In this document: in pieces, positions 9,159 to 17,442 of the stretch | Layout: every line of letters starts with the position of its first letter | Position numbering within the stretch: position 1 is the first letter of the stretch | Assembly (NCBI RefSeq): GCF_900141875.1 | Contig: NZ_FQZE01000024.1 | Location: 17,060-81,059, forward strand | Source of the DNA: Tangfeifania diversioriginum | Lineage (GTDB): Bacteria; Bacteroidota; Bacteroidia; Bacteroidales; Prolixibacteraceae | Length of the DNA: 64,000 nt | Direction: 5' to 3' | Notes under the pieces: model-generated | Database searches by the model: none | What the model saw: only the letters and a program-made list of their open reading frames with translations | What the model was told of the DNA's origin: nothing | Position numbers and translations under genes: made by a program

Positions 9159-9871
9159 TTTTTTAAGCAATCGAGGTATTTCTGAATAGTGGTTTCCAGT
9201 CCGAGGTAGAGCGAATCAGCAATTAGCGCATGGCCTATTGAAACTTCTGCAATGGTGGGGATATTTTTATACATGTAATTCAGGTTTTCCAGGCTGAGAT
9301 CGTGGCCGGCATTAACTTTCAGTCCTGCGTTTTTAGCAAATTTTGCTGCTTCAATGAAAGGCGCGATGGCTTTATCGCGGCCTAGCGGATAGAGGCGTGC
9401 ATAAGGTTCAGTGTAAAGTTCAATACGGTCGGTTCCGGTTTCGGCAGCACCTTCAATGGCTTCCGGGTCGGGGTCAACAAAAATGGAAGTGCGGATTCCG
9501 TTTTCCTGAAGCCGGGCAATAACTTCTTTTAAAAAAGACAGATTATTCCAGGTGTCCCATCCGTGGTCGCTGGTGAGCTGGTTGTGCGTGTCGGGTACCA
9601 GCGTGGCCTGGTCGGCTTTCACCTCGGCAACCATTTTCAGAAAATCTTCGCCGGGATATCCTTCAATGTTAAATTCTGTGGTTATCAGTGGCTTGATTTC
9701 ATATACATCTTTACGTGTTATGTGCCGCTCGTCGGGGCGTGGGTGGATTGTAATTCCCTGGGCACCAAATTTCTGGCAGTTAACTGCTGCGTCTTTCACA
9801 CTGGGGATTTCCCCTCCCCGTGAGTTTCTCAGTGTCGCAATTTTGTTTATATTTACGCTAAGTCTTGTCAT
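9155..9871 (-). CDS. pdxJ: pyridoxine 5'-phosphate synthase
   Basis: A 238-residue TIM barrel that condenses 1-deoxy-D-xylulose 5-phosphate with 3-amino-2-oxopropyl phosphate in the DXP-dependent vitamin B6 pathway. The N-terminal LSVNINKIATLRNSRGG, GAQGITIHPRPDERHI and VNAGHDLSLENL segments are family signatures, including active-site His and Arg residues. Length is typical. It is first in a minus-strand pair with the hydrolase (ATGA overlap) and divergent from the CBS-nadK pair. Confidence 0.96.
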   Translation of the reverse strand: MTRLSVNINKIATLRNSRGGEIPSVKDAAVNCQKFGAQGITIHPRPDERHITRKDVYEIKPLITTEFNIEGYPGEDFLKMVAEVKADQATLVPDTHNQLTSDHGWDTWNNLSFLKEVIARLQENGIRTSIFVDPDPEAIEGAAETGTDRIELYTEPYARLYPLGRDKAIAPFIEAAKFAKNAGLKVNAGHDLSLENLNYMYKNIPTIAEVSIGHALIADSLYLGLETTIQKYLDCLKK

Positions 9872-9938
9872 GACAAAAAAAATTAGTAGCGCAAGTTACA
9901 ATTTTTCGTTTTGAAAGGATAATTTAAAACAGAGAGAA

Positions 9939-10604
9939 TTGCTGGCAAATAAATTAATATCAGACGTTATAACTCCGGTGCAGAGCACCGACAAAGGCCA
10001 AAAGGTCCTTAATTCCATGGATGTTTACAGGGTTTCGCACCTGCCGGTTGTAAAGGGAAACAATTATCTTGGACTGGTTTCGGATAAGCTGATTTATGAC
10101 CTGAACTTGTTGAATGAGCCCGTTGAAAAAGAAGCCGCAAAATTCAACAGTACGCATGTTCATGAGGATCAGCATATTTTTGAGGTAGCTGCATTGATGT
10201 ACAAACTCAAACTGAGTGTTATTACCGTGGTTTCTGCCGGTCACGATTACCTTGGAGCCATTACACTTTATGATTTGGCAAGGCGTTTTGCACGGTTTTT
10301 TTCGCTGCAGGAAGTTGGCGGAGTGATTGTCCTGGAAGTTAATGAGAACGATTATTCACTTGCCCATATCAGCCAGATTGTGGAAAACAACGACACCAAA
10401 ATTCTGAGTTCATTCATGGACCGCATTCCGGGGACTCAAACCCTCGACATAATTCTGAAACTCGACAAGGAAGATCTTTCACCGGTAATTCAAACTTTTA
10501 TGCGTTACGATTACAATGTGAAAGGCGTGTACCTCGATCATTCCATGCTTAGCGATTTATACCTCGATCGTTACGATCAGTTTATGAAATTTATGAACAT
10601 TTAA
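9939..10604 (+). CDS. CBS-domain protein, probably started at TTG
   Basis: A 221-residue protein with two N-terminal CBS motifs (LISDVITPVQ ... VYRVSHLPVV and a second ending GAITLYDLARRF), then a C-terminal ACT-like region. The frame opens with TTG preceded by AGAGAG, giving MLANKLISDV, which fits the family N-terminus. No ATG occurs early enough to include the first CBS strand, so a TTG start is likely. CBS pairs bind adenine nucleotides. This subgroup sits just upstream of nadK in Bacteroidota, as here (9 bp gap), suggesting a link to nucleotide sensing. That link is inference. Confidence 0.82.
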   Translation: MLANKLISDVITPVQSTDKGQKVLNSMDVYRVSHLPVVKGNNYLGLVSDKLIYDLNLLNEPVEKEAAKFNSTHVHEDQHIFEVAALMYKLKLSVITVVSAGHDYLGAITLYDLARRFARFFSLQEVGGVIVLEVNENDYSLAHISQIVENNDTKILSSFMDRIPGTQTLDIILKLDKEDLSPVIQTFMRYDYNVKGVYLDHSMLSDLYLDRYDQFMKFMNI

Positions 10605-10613
10605 AGAATATTG

Positions 10614-11495
10614 ATGCAAGTTGCCGTTTTTGGAATTTCCGTTCCCGAAAGTTTTTTACCTGTTTTACAAGAATTTTTTGGTTTTTTTGAAAAAGAAAAC
10701 ATTGAAATCCAGCTTTTTCGGCCATTTTATAATTTCCTGACTGAAAACTTTGGAACAAAACCCTATTTTACTTCTTTTTTTGAATCATACTCCGATTTCG
10801 ACACTGACAACAGTTTCATTTTTAGTATTGGTGGCGATGGTACGTTTTTGCATTCGGTAGTTAATATCCGCAATTTCGATATTCCTGTTGTTGGTGTTAA
10901 CAGTGGGCGCCTCGGTTTTTTGGCCGATGTGTCGAGAGAACATATCCAAAGTGCACTTGCCGATATTTTCAATAATAACTATTCTGTTATAGAACGTTCG
11001 TTGCTCCGTGTGGAATACAATAATGGAGACACTCCTGAATTTAACTATGCCCTCAACGAGCTGGCCGTGTTTAAGTCAGATTCTTCATCAATGATTAGAA
11101 TTACCTCGATGTGCGATGAGGTGTTATTGAATAATTACTGGGCCGATGGACTGATAATTGCCACCCCAACCGGCTCAACTGCATACTCGCTAAGTGTTGG
11201 CGGGCCAATTCTCACGCCCGATTCCGAGAACTTTGTGATTACCCCGTTGGCACCTCACAATCTTACCATCCGGCCGGTTGTGGTGCCCGATAAATATGAA
11301 ATTAATTTGAAGGTTGATGGCAGGGGCACCCATTTTCTTACATCGCTCGATTACCGTTCGGAGGCGGTTGAATTTTCCACTGAATTGAAAATTAAAAAAG
11401 CAAACGTTACTTTAAAAACACTTCAGTTGCCCGGACAGGATTTCTTTAATACGCTGAGAAACAAGTTGATGTGGGGGTACGACAAGCGAAATTAA
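10614..11495 (+). CDS. nadK: NAD kinase
   Basis: A 293-residue enzyme phosphorylating NAD to NADP. The GGDGTFLHS motif (residues 73-81, Asp75 catalytic) and the second motif region TPTGSTAYSLSVGGPI are both intact. A TTG three bases upstream is also in frame, but the ATG at 10614 is preferred. It follows the CBS-domain gene by 9 bp, so the two are probably co-transcribed. Length is normal for the family. Confidence 0.95.
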   Translation: MQVAVFGISVPESFLPVLQEFFGFFEKENIEIQLFRPFYNFLTENFGTKPYFTSFFESYSDFDTDNSFIFSIGGDGTFLHSVVNIRNFDIPVVGVNSGRLGFLADVSREHIQSALADIFNNNYSVIERSLLRVEYNNGDTPEFNYALNELAVFKSDSSSMIRITSMCDEVLLNNYWADGLIIATPTGSTAYSLSVGGPILTPDSENFVITPLAPHNLTIRPVVVPDKYEINLKVDGRGTHFLTSLDYRSEAVEFSTELKIKKANVTLKTLQLPGQDFFNTLRNKLMWGYDKRN

Positions 11496-11576
11496 ATATT
11501 CAGGCGAGCTTAACAATTTTTAATCTTTCTTTGGGTTTTATAATAACATTCGGGTATGTTATTTTTAGAATTATAT

Positions 11577-11584
11577 TACTTTTG
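11577..11584 (+). promoter_or_regulatory. candidate -7 element in the 301-bp nadK/DUF6089-gene gap
   Basis: The stretch 11496-11796 contains no convincing gene. TACTTTTG at 11577-11584 matches the Bacteroidota -7 consensus TAnnTTTG, but no TTTG lies at the expected upstream distance. It could drive the envelope cluster beginning at 11797 from a long leader. Nothing else is recognised in the gap. Confidence 0.35.
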
Positions 11585-11796
11585 TACCTCTTGAAAGCTG
11601 AATGATAAAGGGGCAAGCAAGGTAAGTTCGTTGAAATCAGGTGGTTGTGAAATTTTTTTTGATGTTTTTAAAGGGGAAAACAGGTGTTTAATCAACCTTT
11701 AAAACATTGATTAATTCGCTATAAATCACAATTATCAGATTCACCGGCCTGTAACATGCCTGAGGCTATTGTTGAATAAACGATTTGGAATACCAA

Positions 11797-12570
11797 ATGA
11801 GAAAAATAGTATTGGTGTTTATAGCAGTTGTTCTTACTGTTTCAGGTTTTGCCCAAAAAACAGCTGACATAGGTATTTGGGGAGGTTCATCAACTTATTG
11901 GGGAGATGTAAAAGAGGCTTCGCCTTTGCAAACGTTCAATTTAAATTATGGGGGTTATTTCAGGTATAATTTTAACAAACGCGCCGCGTTGAGGCTGATG
12001 TTTTTAAATGGCACTTTTGCCGCCGATGGAACAGTTGAAGATGTTAAATGGGATTTTAACAAAACAGCCCAGGATTTGTCGGTGTCTGTTGAAATCAATT
12101 ACCTGGAGTATATACTTGGGGATAAGAAAACTCCTTTTACACCATATATTATGGGTGGGCTGGGGGTAATGTATTTTCCGTATGAGCTTTTAAGTTCTGG
12201 AGATCCGAATAACCCGGGGGAGTTAGATGTTTTGTTTAATATCAATCCGGAGCATCCCCTGGTAGTGAACGGAAATGAAGTTCAAGAATCAGTTATTGCA
12301 CCCACAATACCTTTTGGGTTTGGTGTAAAATTTAATGTTGGCGAGCGCATAGGAATTGGAGCAGAGTACCTGATGAGAAAAATTTTTAGTGACAAGCTGG
12401 ATGATTTGGACGATCCTTTATCGTTCAGTAAAACAAATAATGCAGAAGCAGTTAAATATACCGATTTTTTGCATAATAACGACTGGTCGGGATATTTGGG
12501 AGTTCATGTAACTTATAAAATTTACCTGAACAAAAAAGCTTGCCCGGCTTACGACAGGAAATACTGGTAA
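11797..12570 (+). CDS. DUF6089-type outer-membrane beta-barrel protein
   Basis: A 257-residue exported protein: signal peptide MRKIVLVFIAVVLTVSGFAQ, then alternating hydrophobic/aromatic strands typical of a small outer-membrane barrel (ADIGIWGGSSTYWGDV, YGGYFRYNFNKRAALRL, GVKFNVGERIGIGAEYLMRK). DUF6089 proteins sit directly before uppS and bamA in many Bacteroidota, and that order is kept here. The stop and the uppS start overlap (TAATG). Its function is not established. Position suggests an envelope-assembly or cell-wall role. Confidence 0.83.
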   Translation: MRKIVLVFIAVVLTVSGFAQKTADIGIWGGSSTYWGDVKEASPLQTFNLNYGGYFRYNFNKRAALRLMFLNGTFAADGTVEDVKWDFNKTAQDLSVSVEINYLEYILGDKKTPFTPYIMGGLGVMYFPYELLSSGDPNNPGELDVLFNINPEHPLVVNGNEVQESVIAPTIPFGFGVKFNVGERIGIGAEYLMRKIFSDKLDDLDDPLSFSKTNNAEAVKYTDFLHNNDWSGYLGVHVTYKIYLNKKACPAYDRKYW

Positions 12571-13316
12571 TGAAATCGTTTAAAGAAAAATTAAATACTG
12601 AGAAGATTCCACAACACGTTGCCATTATAATGGATGGTAACGGCCGTTGGGCTGCCAAACACGGCAGTGCCCGCATTCAGGGGCACGAGCACGGAGTGGA
12701 GGCTGTGCGTTCAACAGTTGAGGGAGCCGGCGAAATTGGAATAAAATACATCACACTCTACGCGTTTTCCACCGAAAACTGGGGAAGGCCAAGAAATGAG
12801 GTAGATGCCCTGATGGGATTGCTGGTGCATGCCATTGAAAATGAAACCGACAATTTGATGAAGAACAATGTTCGGCTGGGCGCAATTGGCGATTTGGAAA
12901 AATTACCCAACCAGGTAACCAAAAAATTGAACGATTGTATCGACTCCCTGAAATCGAACACCGGGTTAAACCTGATTCTTGCGCTTAGTTACAGCTCGAA
13001 ATGGGAAATTACCGATGCAGCCCGTAAAATTGCCATCGAAACAAAAAACGGAAAATTAAATCCCGAAGACATAGACGATAAACTGTTCGAAAAATACCTG
13101 TCAACTTCGCACCTGCCAAACCCCGAAATATTAATTCGGACCAGTGGCGAGTACAGAATTAGTAATTTTTTACTCTGGCAAATAGCCTATGCAGAGCTGT
13201 ATTTCTTACCGAAATTATGGCCCGATTTTAGGAAAGAAGACTTGTTTGAGGCAGTTTATGATTTTCAAAACAGAGAACGGAGATTTGGAAAAATCAGTGA
13301 ACAGTTATTTACATAA
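12570..13316 (+). CDS. uppS: isoprenyl transferase (undecaprenyl diphosphate synthase)
   Basis: A 248-residue cis-prenyltransferase that makes the C55 lipid carrier for peptidoglycan and O-antigen. The ATG at 12570 overlaps the preceding stop (TAATG) and puts the catalytic Asp22 in the IIMDGNGRWA motif at the normal distance. The YAFSTENWGRP and RTSGEYRISNF segments are family signatures. It is translationally coupled to the DUF6089 gene and followed 4 bp later by bamA. Confidence 0.96.
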   Translation: MKSFKEKLNTEKIPQHVAIIMDGNGRWAAKHGSARIQGHEHGVEAVRSTVEGAGEIGIKYITLYAFSTENWGRPRNEVDALMGLLVHAIENETDNLMKNNVRLGAIGDLEKLPNQVTKKLNDCIDSLKSNTGLNLILALSYSSKWEITDAARKIAIETKNGKLNPEDIDDKLFEKYLSTSHLPNPEILIRTSGEYRISNFLLWQIAYAELYFLPKLWPDFRKEDLFEAVYDFQNRERRFGKISEQLFT

Positions 13317-13320
13317 TTTT

Positions 13321-16044
13321 ATGATGATCAGAATGCGAAAGCAAATTATATTCCTGTTATTTTTTTTGGTAATAATAACCCCGAGAGCTTTTTCACAAAT
13401 TGATGATGGAAGCAATTTTTCCATTTATTATTCCAGCCCGCGTACTTATACAATTGCAGATATTCAAATTTCAGGAATTGAATACCTCGATAAAACAGTA
13501 CTCATTCAACTTTCAGGTTTGGCCGTAGGCCAGGAGATTGAAGTGCCCGGTGAAGCAATCACCAATGCCATAAAAAAACTCTGGCAGCAAGGCTTGTTTT
13601 CCGATGTAAAAATTACAGCACAGAAAGTTGTTGATGATGAAATTTGGCTCGATATTTATTTGCAGGAACGACCAAGGCTTTCAGATGTAAATTTTTATGG
13701 CGTTTCAAAATCGGAGCAAGATGATATTACCGAAAAAGTATTGCTGCTCAAAGGCAGCCAGATTACCGACAACCAGGTAAACAACGCCGAGCGCACAATC
13801 AAAAATATTTTTCTGGAAAAAGGTTTTCTGAATACCGAGGTCAATATTGTGCAGCGCGATGATACCACTCAAAACAACAGCATAATACTCGATATTAACG
13901 TTGATAAAAAAGAAAAAGTAAAAGTTAACGATGTTATAATTCATGGCAACGAAGCCATCAGCGACAGGGTACTTGAGCGGGCCATGAAAAAAACCAATGC
14001 CAAAGAGCTGAAAAACTTTTTCAGAACCAAAAAATTCCTTCAGGAAGAATATGAAAATGACAAAGTTAATCTGATTAATAAATACAATGAAGAGGGCTAT
14101 CGCGATGCCATGATTGTGGATGATACCGTTTACCAGGTTGAAGTGGGCCGCAAGAATAAACCCAGGGTAAATGTTGAACTTTGGATTGACGAAGGCGAAA
14201 AATATTACTTTGGCGATATTAAATGGGTAGGAAATACTGTGTATTCATCAAGGGAATTAAATAATTATCTCGGTATTGAAAAAGGGGAGGTTTTTAACCA
14301 GTCGATACTTGAGAAACAGTTGTTCGATCAGGAACAGGGACTTAACAACCTTTACTTGAACGACGGGTATCTTTTCTTCGATCTTCAACCCGTTGAGGTG
14401 AACATCAATAACGATACTATCGATTATGAAATGCGCATCAGGGAAGGAAACCAGGCCACAATTGACCAGGTGAAAATTACCGGCAACACCAAAACACACG
14501 AACATGTTGCCCGTCGTGAACTGCGTACCTATCCGGGCGATCTTTTCAGCAAGGAAGCAATCATCCGTTCGGTGAGGGAGCTGGCCCAGTTGGGACATTT
14601 CGATCCTGAAGCCATAAATCCTGATGTTCAGCCAAACCCCGAAGATGGAACGGTTGACATTGAATACCAGCTTCAGGAAAAAGCCAATGACCAGATTGAA
14701 CTTTCTGGAGGTTGGGGAGCAGGCATGTTCGTTGGTTCCGTGGGATTGAAATTTGCCAACTTTTCAGTGCGCAACATATTAAATAAAGAAGCATGGAGGC
14801 CACTTCCCACAGGAGACGGACAAACACTCAGCTTGCGTTATCAAACCAGCGGACGTTATTACCGAACCGTGAGCCTTTCGTTTGTAGAACCCTGGCTGGG
14901 AGGTAAAAAACCAAATTCATTCTCGCTTTCGCTTTCACACTCACGAATTAACTACAGCGCCAATAAATATTATCAGAATTATAGCCCATATGGTGGCTAT
15001 GGCGGCGGTTATTCCCCTTATGGGTATGGAAGCAGCTACGGTTATTCTCCTTATGGTTATGGCGGTTACGGCGGTTATGGTTATTCTCCTTACGGCGGTT
15101 ATGGTGGTTATGGCGGATACCCGCAGTACACCTATAATTACGATGCTGAAGACGATAATGAAGAGAATGACCAGATTTGGGAAACCACAGCAGTGGCCCT
15201 GGGGTATGGTTACCGTCTGTCCTTCCCGGATGACTATTTTACTGTATATCACGAGTTGTCGATGGAGCATTACCGTCTTCAGAATATGGGGACTATGTTC
15301 TATTTCCTCGCGGACGAGTCTGGCGAGCAGGTAAATGGTTCATTTAACAATCTGAGTATCAGTACTGTTTTGAGCCGCAACTCTGTCGATAACCCGCTTT
15401 ACTCACGAAGGGGCTCTCAGTTTTCGCTTTCATTAAAAGCAACGCCTCCATATTCTGTGTTTAGTGGAAAAGATTACAGTTCATCCGATATTTCAAACAA
15501 AGAAAAATACAAATGGATTGAATACCACAAATGGCTGTTTAAAGGGCAGGTTTATAACCCGATAAGCAGAAACAGCGATTTGGTTTTGCGCACTGCTGTA
15601 GAGCTCGGATTCCTGGGGTATTACGATGCTTACAGGCAGTCACCATTCGAAGGGTTTATTGTGGGCGGATCTGGTATGTCCGGGTATAATATTTACGGAA
15701 CTGATTACATTGCTTTGCGAGGATATAAAGACTACAGCCTGAGTCGAGAAAGGCGTGGTTCTAATATGTACTCAAAGTTCACTATGGAATTGCGCTACCC
15801 CGTAACATTAAAACCCAGCGCCACAATTTACGGCCTTGCCTTTTTGGAAGGTGGTAATGCCAACATGAATTTCCAGAATTACAATCCGTTTAAATTGTAT
15901 CGTTCGGCAGGTGTTGGGGTGCGTATCTTCCTGCCCATGTTTGGTTTGATGGGAATTGACTGGGGGTATGGTTTTGATGATGTGCCCTGGTCTTCTGATG
16001 CCAGCGGAAGTAATTTCCACTTTGTTATTGGTCAGCAGTTCTGA
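13321..16044 (+). CDS. bamA: BamA outer-membrane assembly factor with Gly/Tyr-rich loop
   Basis: A 907-residue Omp85 protein. The start is at 13321, where a signal peptide (MMIRMRKQIIFLLFFLVIITPRAFSQ) begins. ATGs at 13324 and 13333 are also possible. Residues about 45-480 are POTRA repeats (VKVNDVIIHGNEAISDRVL, KYYFGDIKWVGNTVYSSREL, QATIDQVKITGNTKTHEHV). The C-terminal half is the 16-strand barrel, including the conserved SGMSGYNIYGTDYIALRGY region. Residues about 554-607 are an unusual Tyr/Gly/Ser/Pro low-complexity tract followed by an acidic DAEDDNEEND stretch, probably an extracellular loop. BamA inserts barrel proteins in the outer membrane. The two Skp-like chaperones follow. Confidence 0.95.
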   Translation: MMIRMRKQIIFLLFFLVIITPRAFSQIDDGSNFSIYYSSPRTYTIADIQISGIEYLDKTVLIQLSGLAVGQEIEVPGEAITNAIKKLWQQGLFSDVKITAQKVVDDEIWLDIYLQERPRLSDVNFYGVSKSEQDDITEKVLLLKGSQITDNQVNNAERTIKNIFLEKGFLNTEVNIVQRDDTTQNNSIILDINVDKKEKVKVNDVIIHGNEAISDRVLERAMKKTNAKELKNFFRTKKFLQEEYENDKVNLINKYNEEGYRDAMIVDDTVYQVEVGRKNKPRVNVELWIDEGEKYYFGDIKWVGNTVYSSRELNNYLGIEKGEVFNQSILEKQLFDQEQGLNNLYLNDGYLFFDLQPVEVNINNDTIDYEMRIREGNQATIDQVKITGNTKTHEHVARRELRTYPGDLFSKEAIIRSVRELAQLGHFDPEAINPDVQPNPEDGTVDIEYQLQEKANDQIELSGGWGAGMFVGSVGLKFANFSVRNILNKEAWRPLPTGDGQTLSLRYQTSGRYYRTVSLSFVEPWLGGKKPNSFSLSLSHSRINYSANKYYQNYSPYGGYGGGYSPYGYGSSYGYSPYGYGGYGGYGYSPYGGYGGYGGYPQYTYNYDAEDDNEENDQIWETTAVALGYGYRLSFPDDYFTVYHELSMEHYRLQNMGTMFYFLADESGEQVNGSFNNLSISTVLSRNSVDNPLYSRRGSQFSLSLKATPPYSVFSGKDYSSSDISNKEKYKWIEYHKWLFKGQVYNPISRNSDLVLRTAVELGFLGYYDAYRQSPFEGFIVGGSGMSGYNIYGTDYIALRGYKDYSLSRERRGSNMYSKFTMELRYPVTLKPSATIYGLAFLEGGNANMNFQNYNPFKLYRSAGVGVRIFLPMFGLMGIDWGYGFDDVPWSSDASGSNFHFVIGQQF
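14980..15141 (+). repeat. in-frame repeat tract encoding a YGGYGYSPYG-like loop of BamA
   Basis: Imperfect repeats of GGTTATTCTCCTTATGG-like units, plus GGCGGTTATGG units, encode about 54 residues of Tyr, Gly, Ser and Pro. The tract stays in frame and is flanked by normal barrel strands, so it is an insertion in a surface loop. Such DNA is prone to slippage. Confidence 0.85.
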
Positions 16045-16108
16045 TGGTTACGGTTTTGGCACAGAATATGATATGTGAAAAGTCAGTTGAATTAAAAAAA
16101 TAGTTGCC

Positions 16109-16621
16109 ATGAAAAAATTAATATTCACCATTGCCTCGATACTTCTGTTTACAGGAGCTACACTTGCCCAAAAATATGGCTATATCGATTCCGGTTACAT
16201 CCTTGAAAATATACCCTCGTTCAGGGCAGCACAGGAACAGTTGGATCAGCTTTCGGCGCAATACCAGAAAGAGCTGGAAGGAATGCATGCTGAAATTGAA
16301 CAAATGTATAAAGATTTTCAGGCCGAAAGTGTGTTGCTTTCGGAAGACATGAAACGCAAACGCGAGGATGTGATTATTTCGAAAGAGAAAGAATACAAAC
16401 AATTACAGCGAAAATATTTTGGACCCGAAGGTGATTTGTACCAAAAACGACAGGGTCTTGTTAAACCCATTCAGGACGATATTTTTGCCGCCGTACAGGA
16501 AATTGCCAACGAAGGCAGTTATGCTGTTATTTTCGACAAAGCAGCCGGAACTACTTTGTTTTACACCAATCCAAGGTATGATTTAAGCGACGAGGTGCTG
16601 CAAAAACTCGGATATAAATAA
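16109..16621 (+). CDS. OmpH/Skp family periplasmic chaperone, copy 1
   Basis: A 170-residue protein with signal peptide MKKLIFTIASILLFTGATLAQ, the family opening KYGYIDSGYILENIPSF, a charged coiled-coil arm (about residues 40-115) and a C-terminal strand region (GSYAVIFDKAAGTTLFYTNP). Skp trimers hold unfolded outer-membrane proteins and deliver them to BamA. It follows bamA by 64 bp and precedes a second paralogue, an arrangement standard in Bacteroidota. Confidence 0.92.
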   Translation: MKKLIFTIASILLFTGATLAQKYGYIDSGYILENIPSFRAAQEQLDQLSAQYQKELEGMHAEIEQMYKDFQAESVLLSEDMKRKREDVIISKEKEYKQLQRKYFGPEGDLYQKRQGLVKPIQDDIFAAVQEIANEGSYAVIFDKAAGTTLFYTNPRYDLSDEVLQKLGYK

Positions 16622-16665
16622 TTAATAATTATATTTGTGACCAAAAATTTAATATTACGTTGACT

Positions 16666-17187
16666 ATGAGAAATTTAATGAAATTATTTACACTGCTGGT
16701 TTTGTTGGGAGTAACCGCAACAGCAAGTGCACAAGATTTAAAATTCGGCCATATCGATTTGCAGGCACTGGTACAGTTGATGCCTGAAAGAGCAACTGCC
16801 GAAACTGATTTTAATACTTTTCAAACCGAGCTGGAAGATGTTTTGGGTGAAATGCAGCAAAACTACCAGCAAAAGTTGCAGGAACTGGAACAATTGGGTG
16901 AAGAGGTATCTGAGGTAAAAAGAAATGCTAAAATTACTGAATTGCAGGACCTTCAGCAGCGCATGCAAAACTACCAGCAAACTGCCCAACAGCAGTTGCA
17001 ACAAAAACAAGGTCAGTTGTTACAGCCTGTTTTCGAAAAAGCTGAAAACGCTATTGAAAAAGTAGCAAAAGAGCAAGGCCTTATTTATGTTTTCGATGCA
17101 GGTGCAGGAGTTGTTCTCTACAAATCAAATCAAAGTATGGATTTACTCCCGCTTGTAAAAGAAGAGTTGGGACTCAGCAACAACTAA
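16666..17187 (+). CDS. OmpH/Skp family periplasmic chaperone, copy 2
   Basis: A 173-residue paralogue of the previous gene. The ATG at 16666 gives a clean signal peptide (MRNLMKLFTLLVLLGVTATASAQ) and is preferred to a TTG at 16660. LKFGHIDLQALVQLMPER matches the family start. The arm (residues about 45-120) is strikingly Gln-rich (QQNYQQKLQELEQL, NYQQTAQQQLQQKQGQ). It ends the envelope cluster and is followed by a strong terminator. Confidence 0.92.
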   Translation: MRNLMKLFTLLVLLGVTATASAQDLKFGHIDLQALVQLMPERATAETDFNTFQTELEDVLGEMQQNYQQKLQELEQLGEEVSEVKRNAKITELQDLQQRMQNYQQTAQQQLQQKQGQLLQPVFEKAENAIEKVAKEQGLIYVFDAGAGVVLYKSNQSMDLLPLVKEELGLSNN

Positions 17188-17223
17188 ACATCGGTTTTAG
17201 AAAAAATTAATCAAAAATAGTAT

Positions 17224-17255
17224 AACCTGTGTGGCTTCCACGCAGGTTTTTTTTT
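17224..17255 (+). terminator. strong intrinsic terminator after the BamA-Skp cluster
   Basis: Arms AACCTGTGTGG (17224-17234) and CCACGCAGGTT (17238-17248) pair over 11 bp with one G-T wobble and a 3-nt loop, followed by an unbroken T run to 17255. It lies 37 bp past the last Skp stop. Confidence 0.9.
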
Positions 17256-17442
17256 GTATAAATTGCATTGTAACAATGAATATTAGATTGATTTTTGCAC
17301 TTTTCTGTTTTAAAAACCAGCCGCGATATTCGATATAATCGTTCTGAAATGCTTTTATAACAGGTTTTCTTACCTGATTTTTGCTCCATTTTTTGTTGGT
17401 TGTCAAATGAATTCAAGCTATATTTATTGAATACGTTTATGA

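Noticed and set aside
14980..15141. Tandem repeat resembling a short-spacer CRISPR or minisatellite
   Set aside because: Units are in frame within bamA, encode a plausible loop and lack uniform repeats and spacers.
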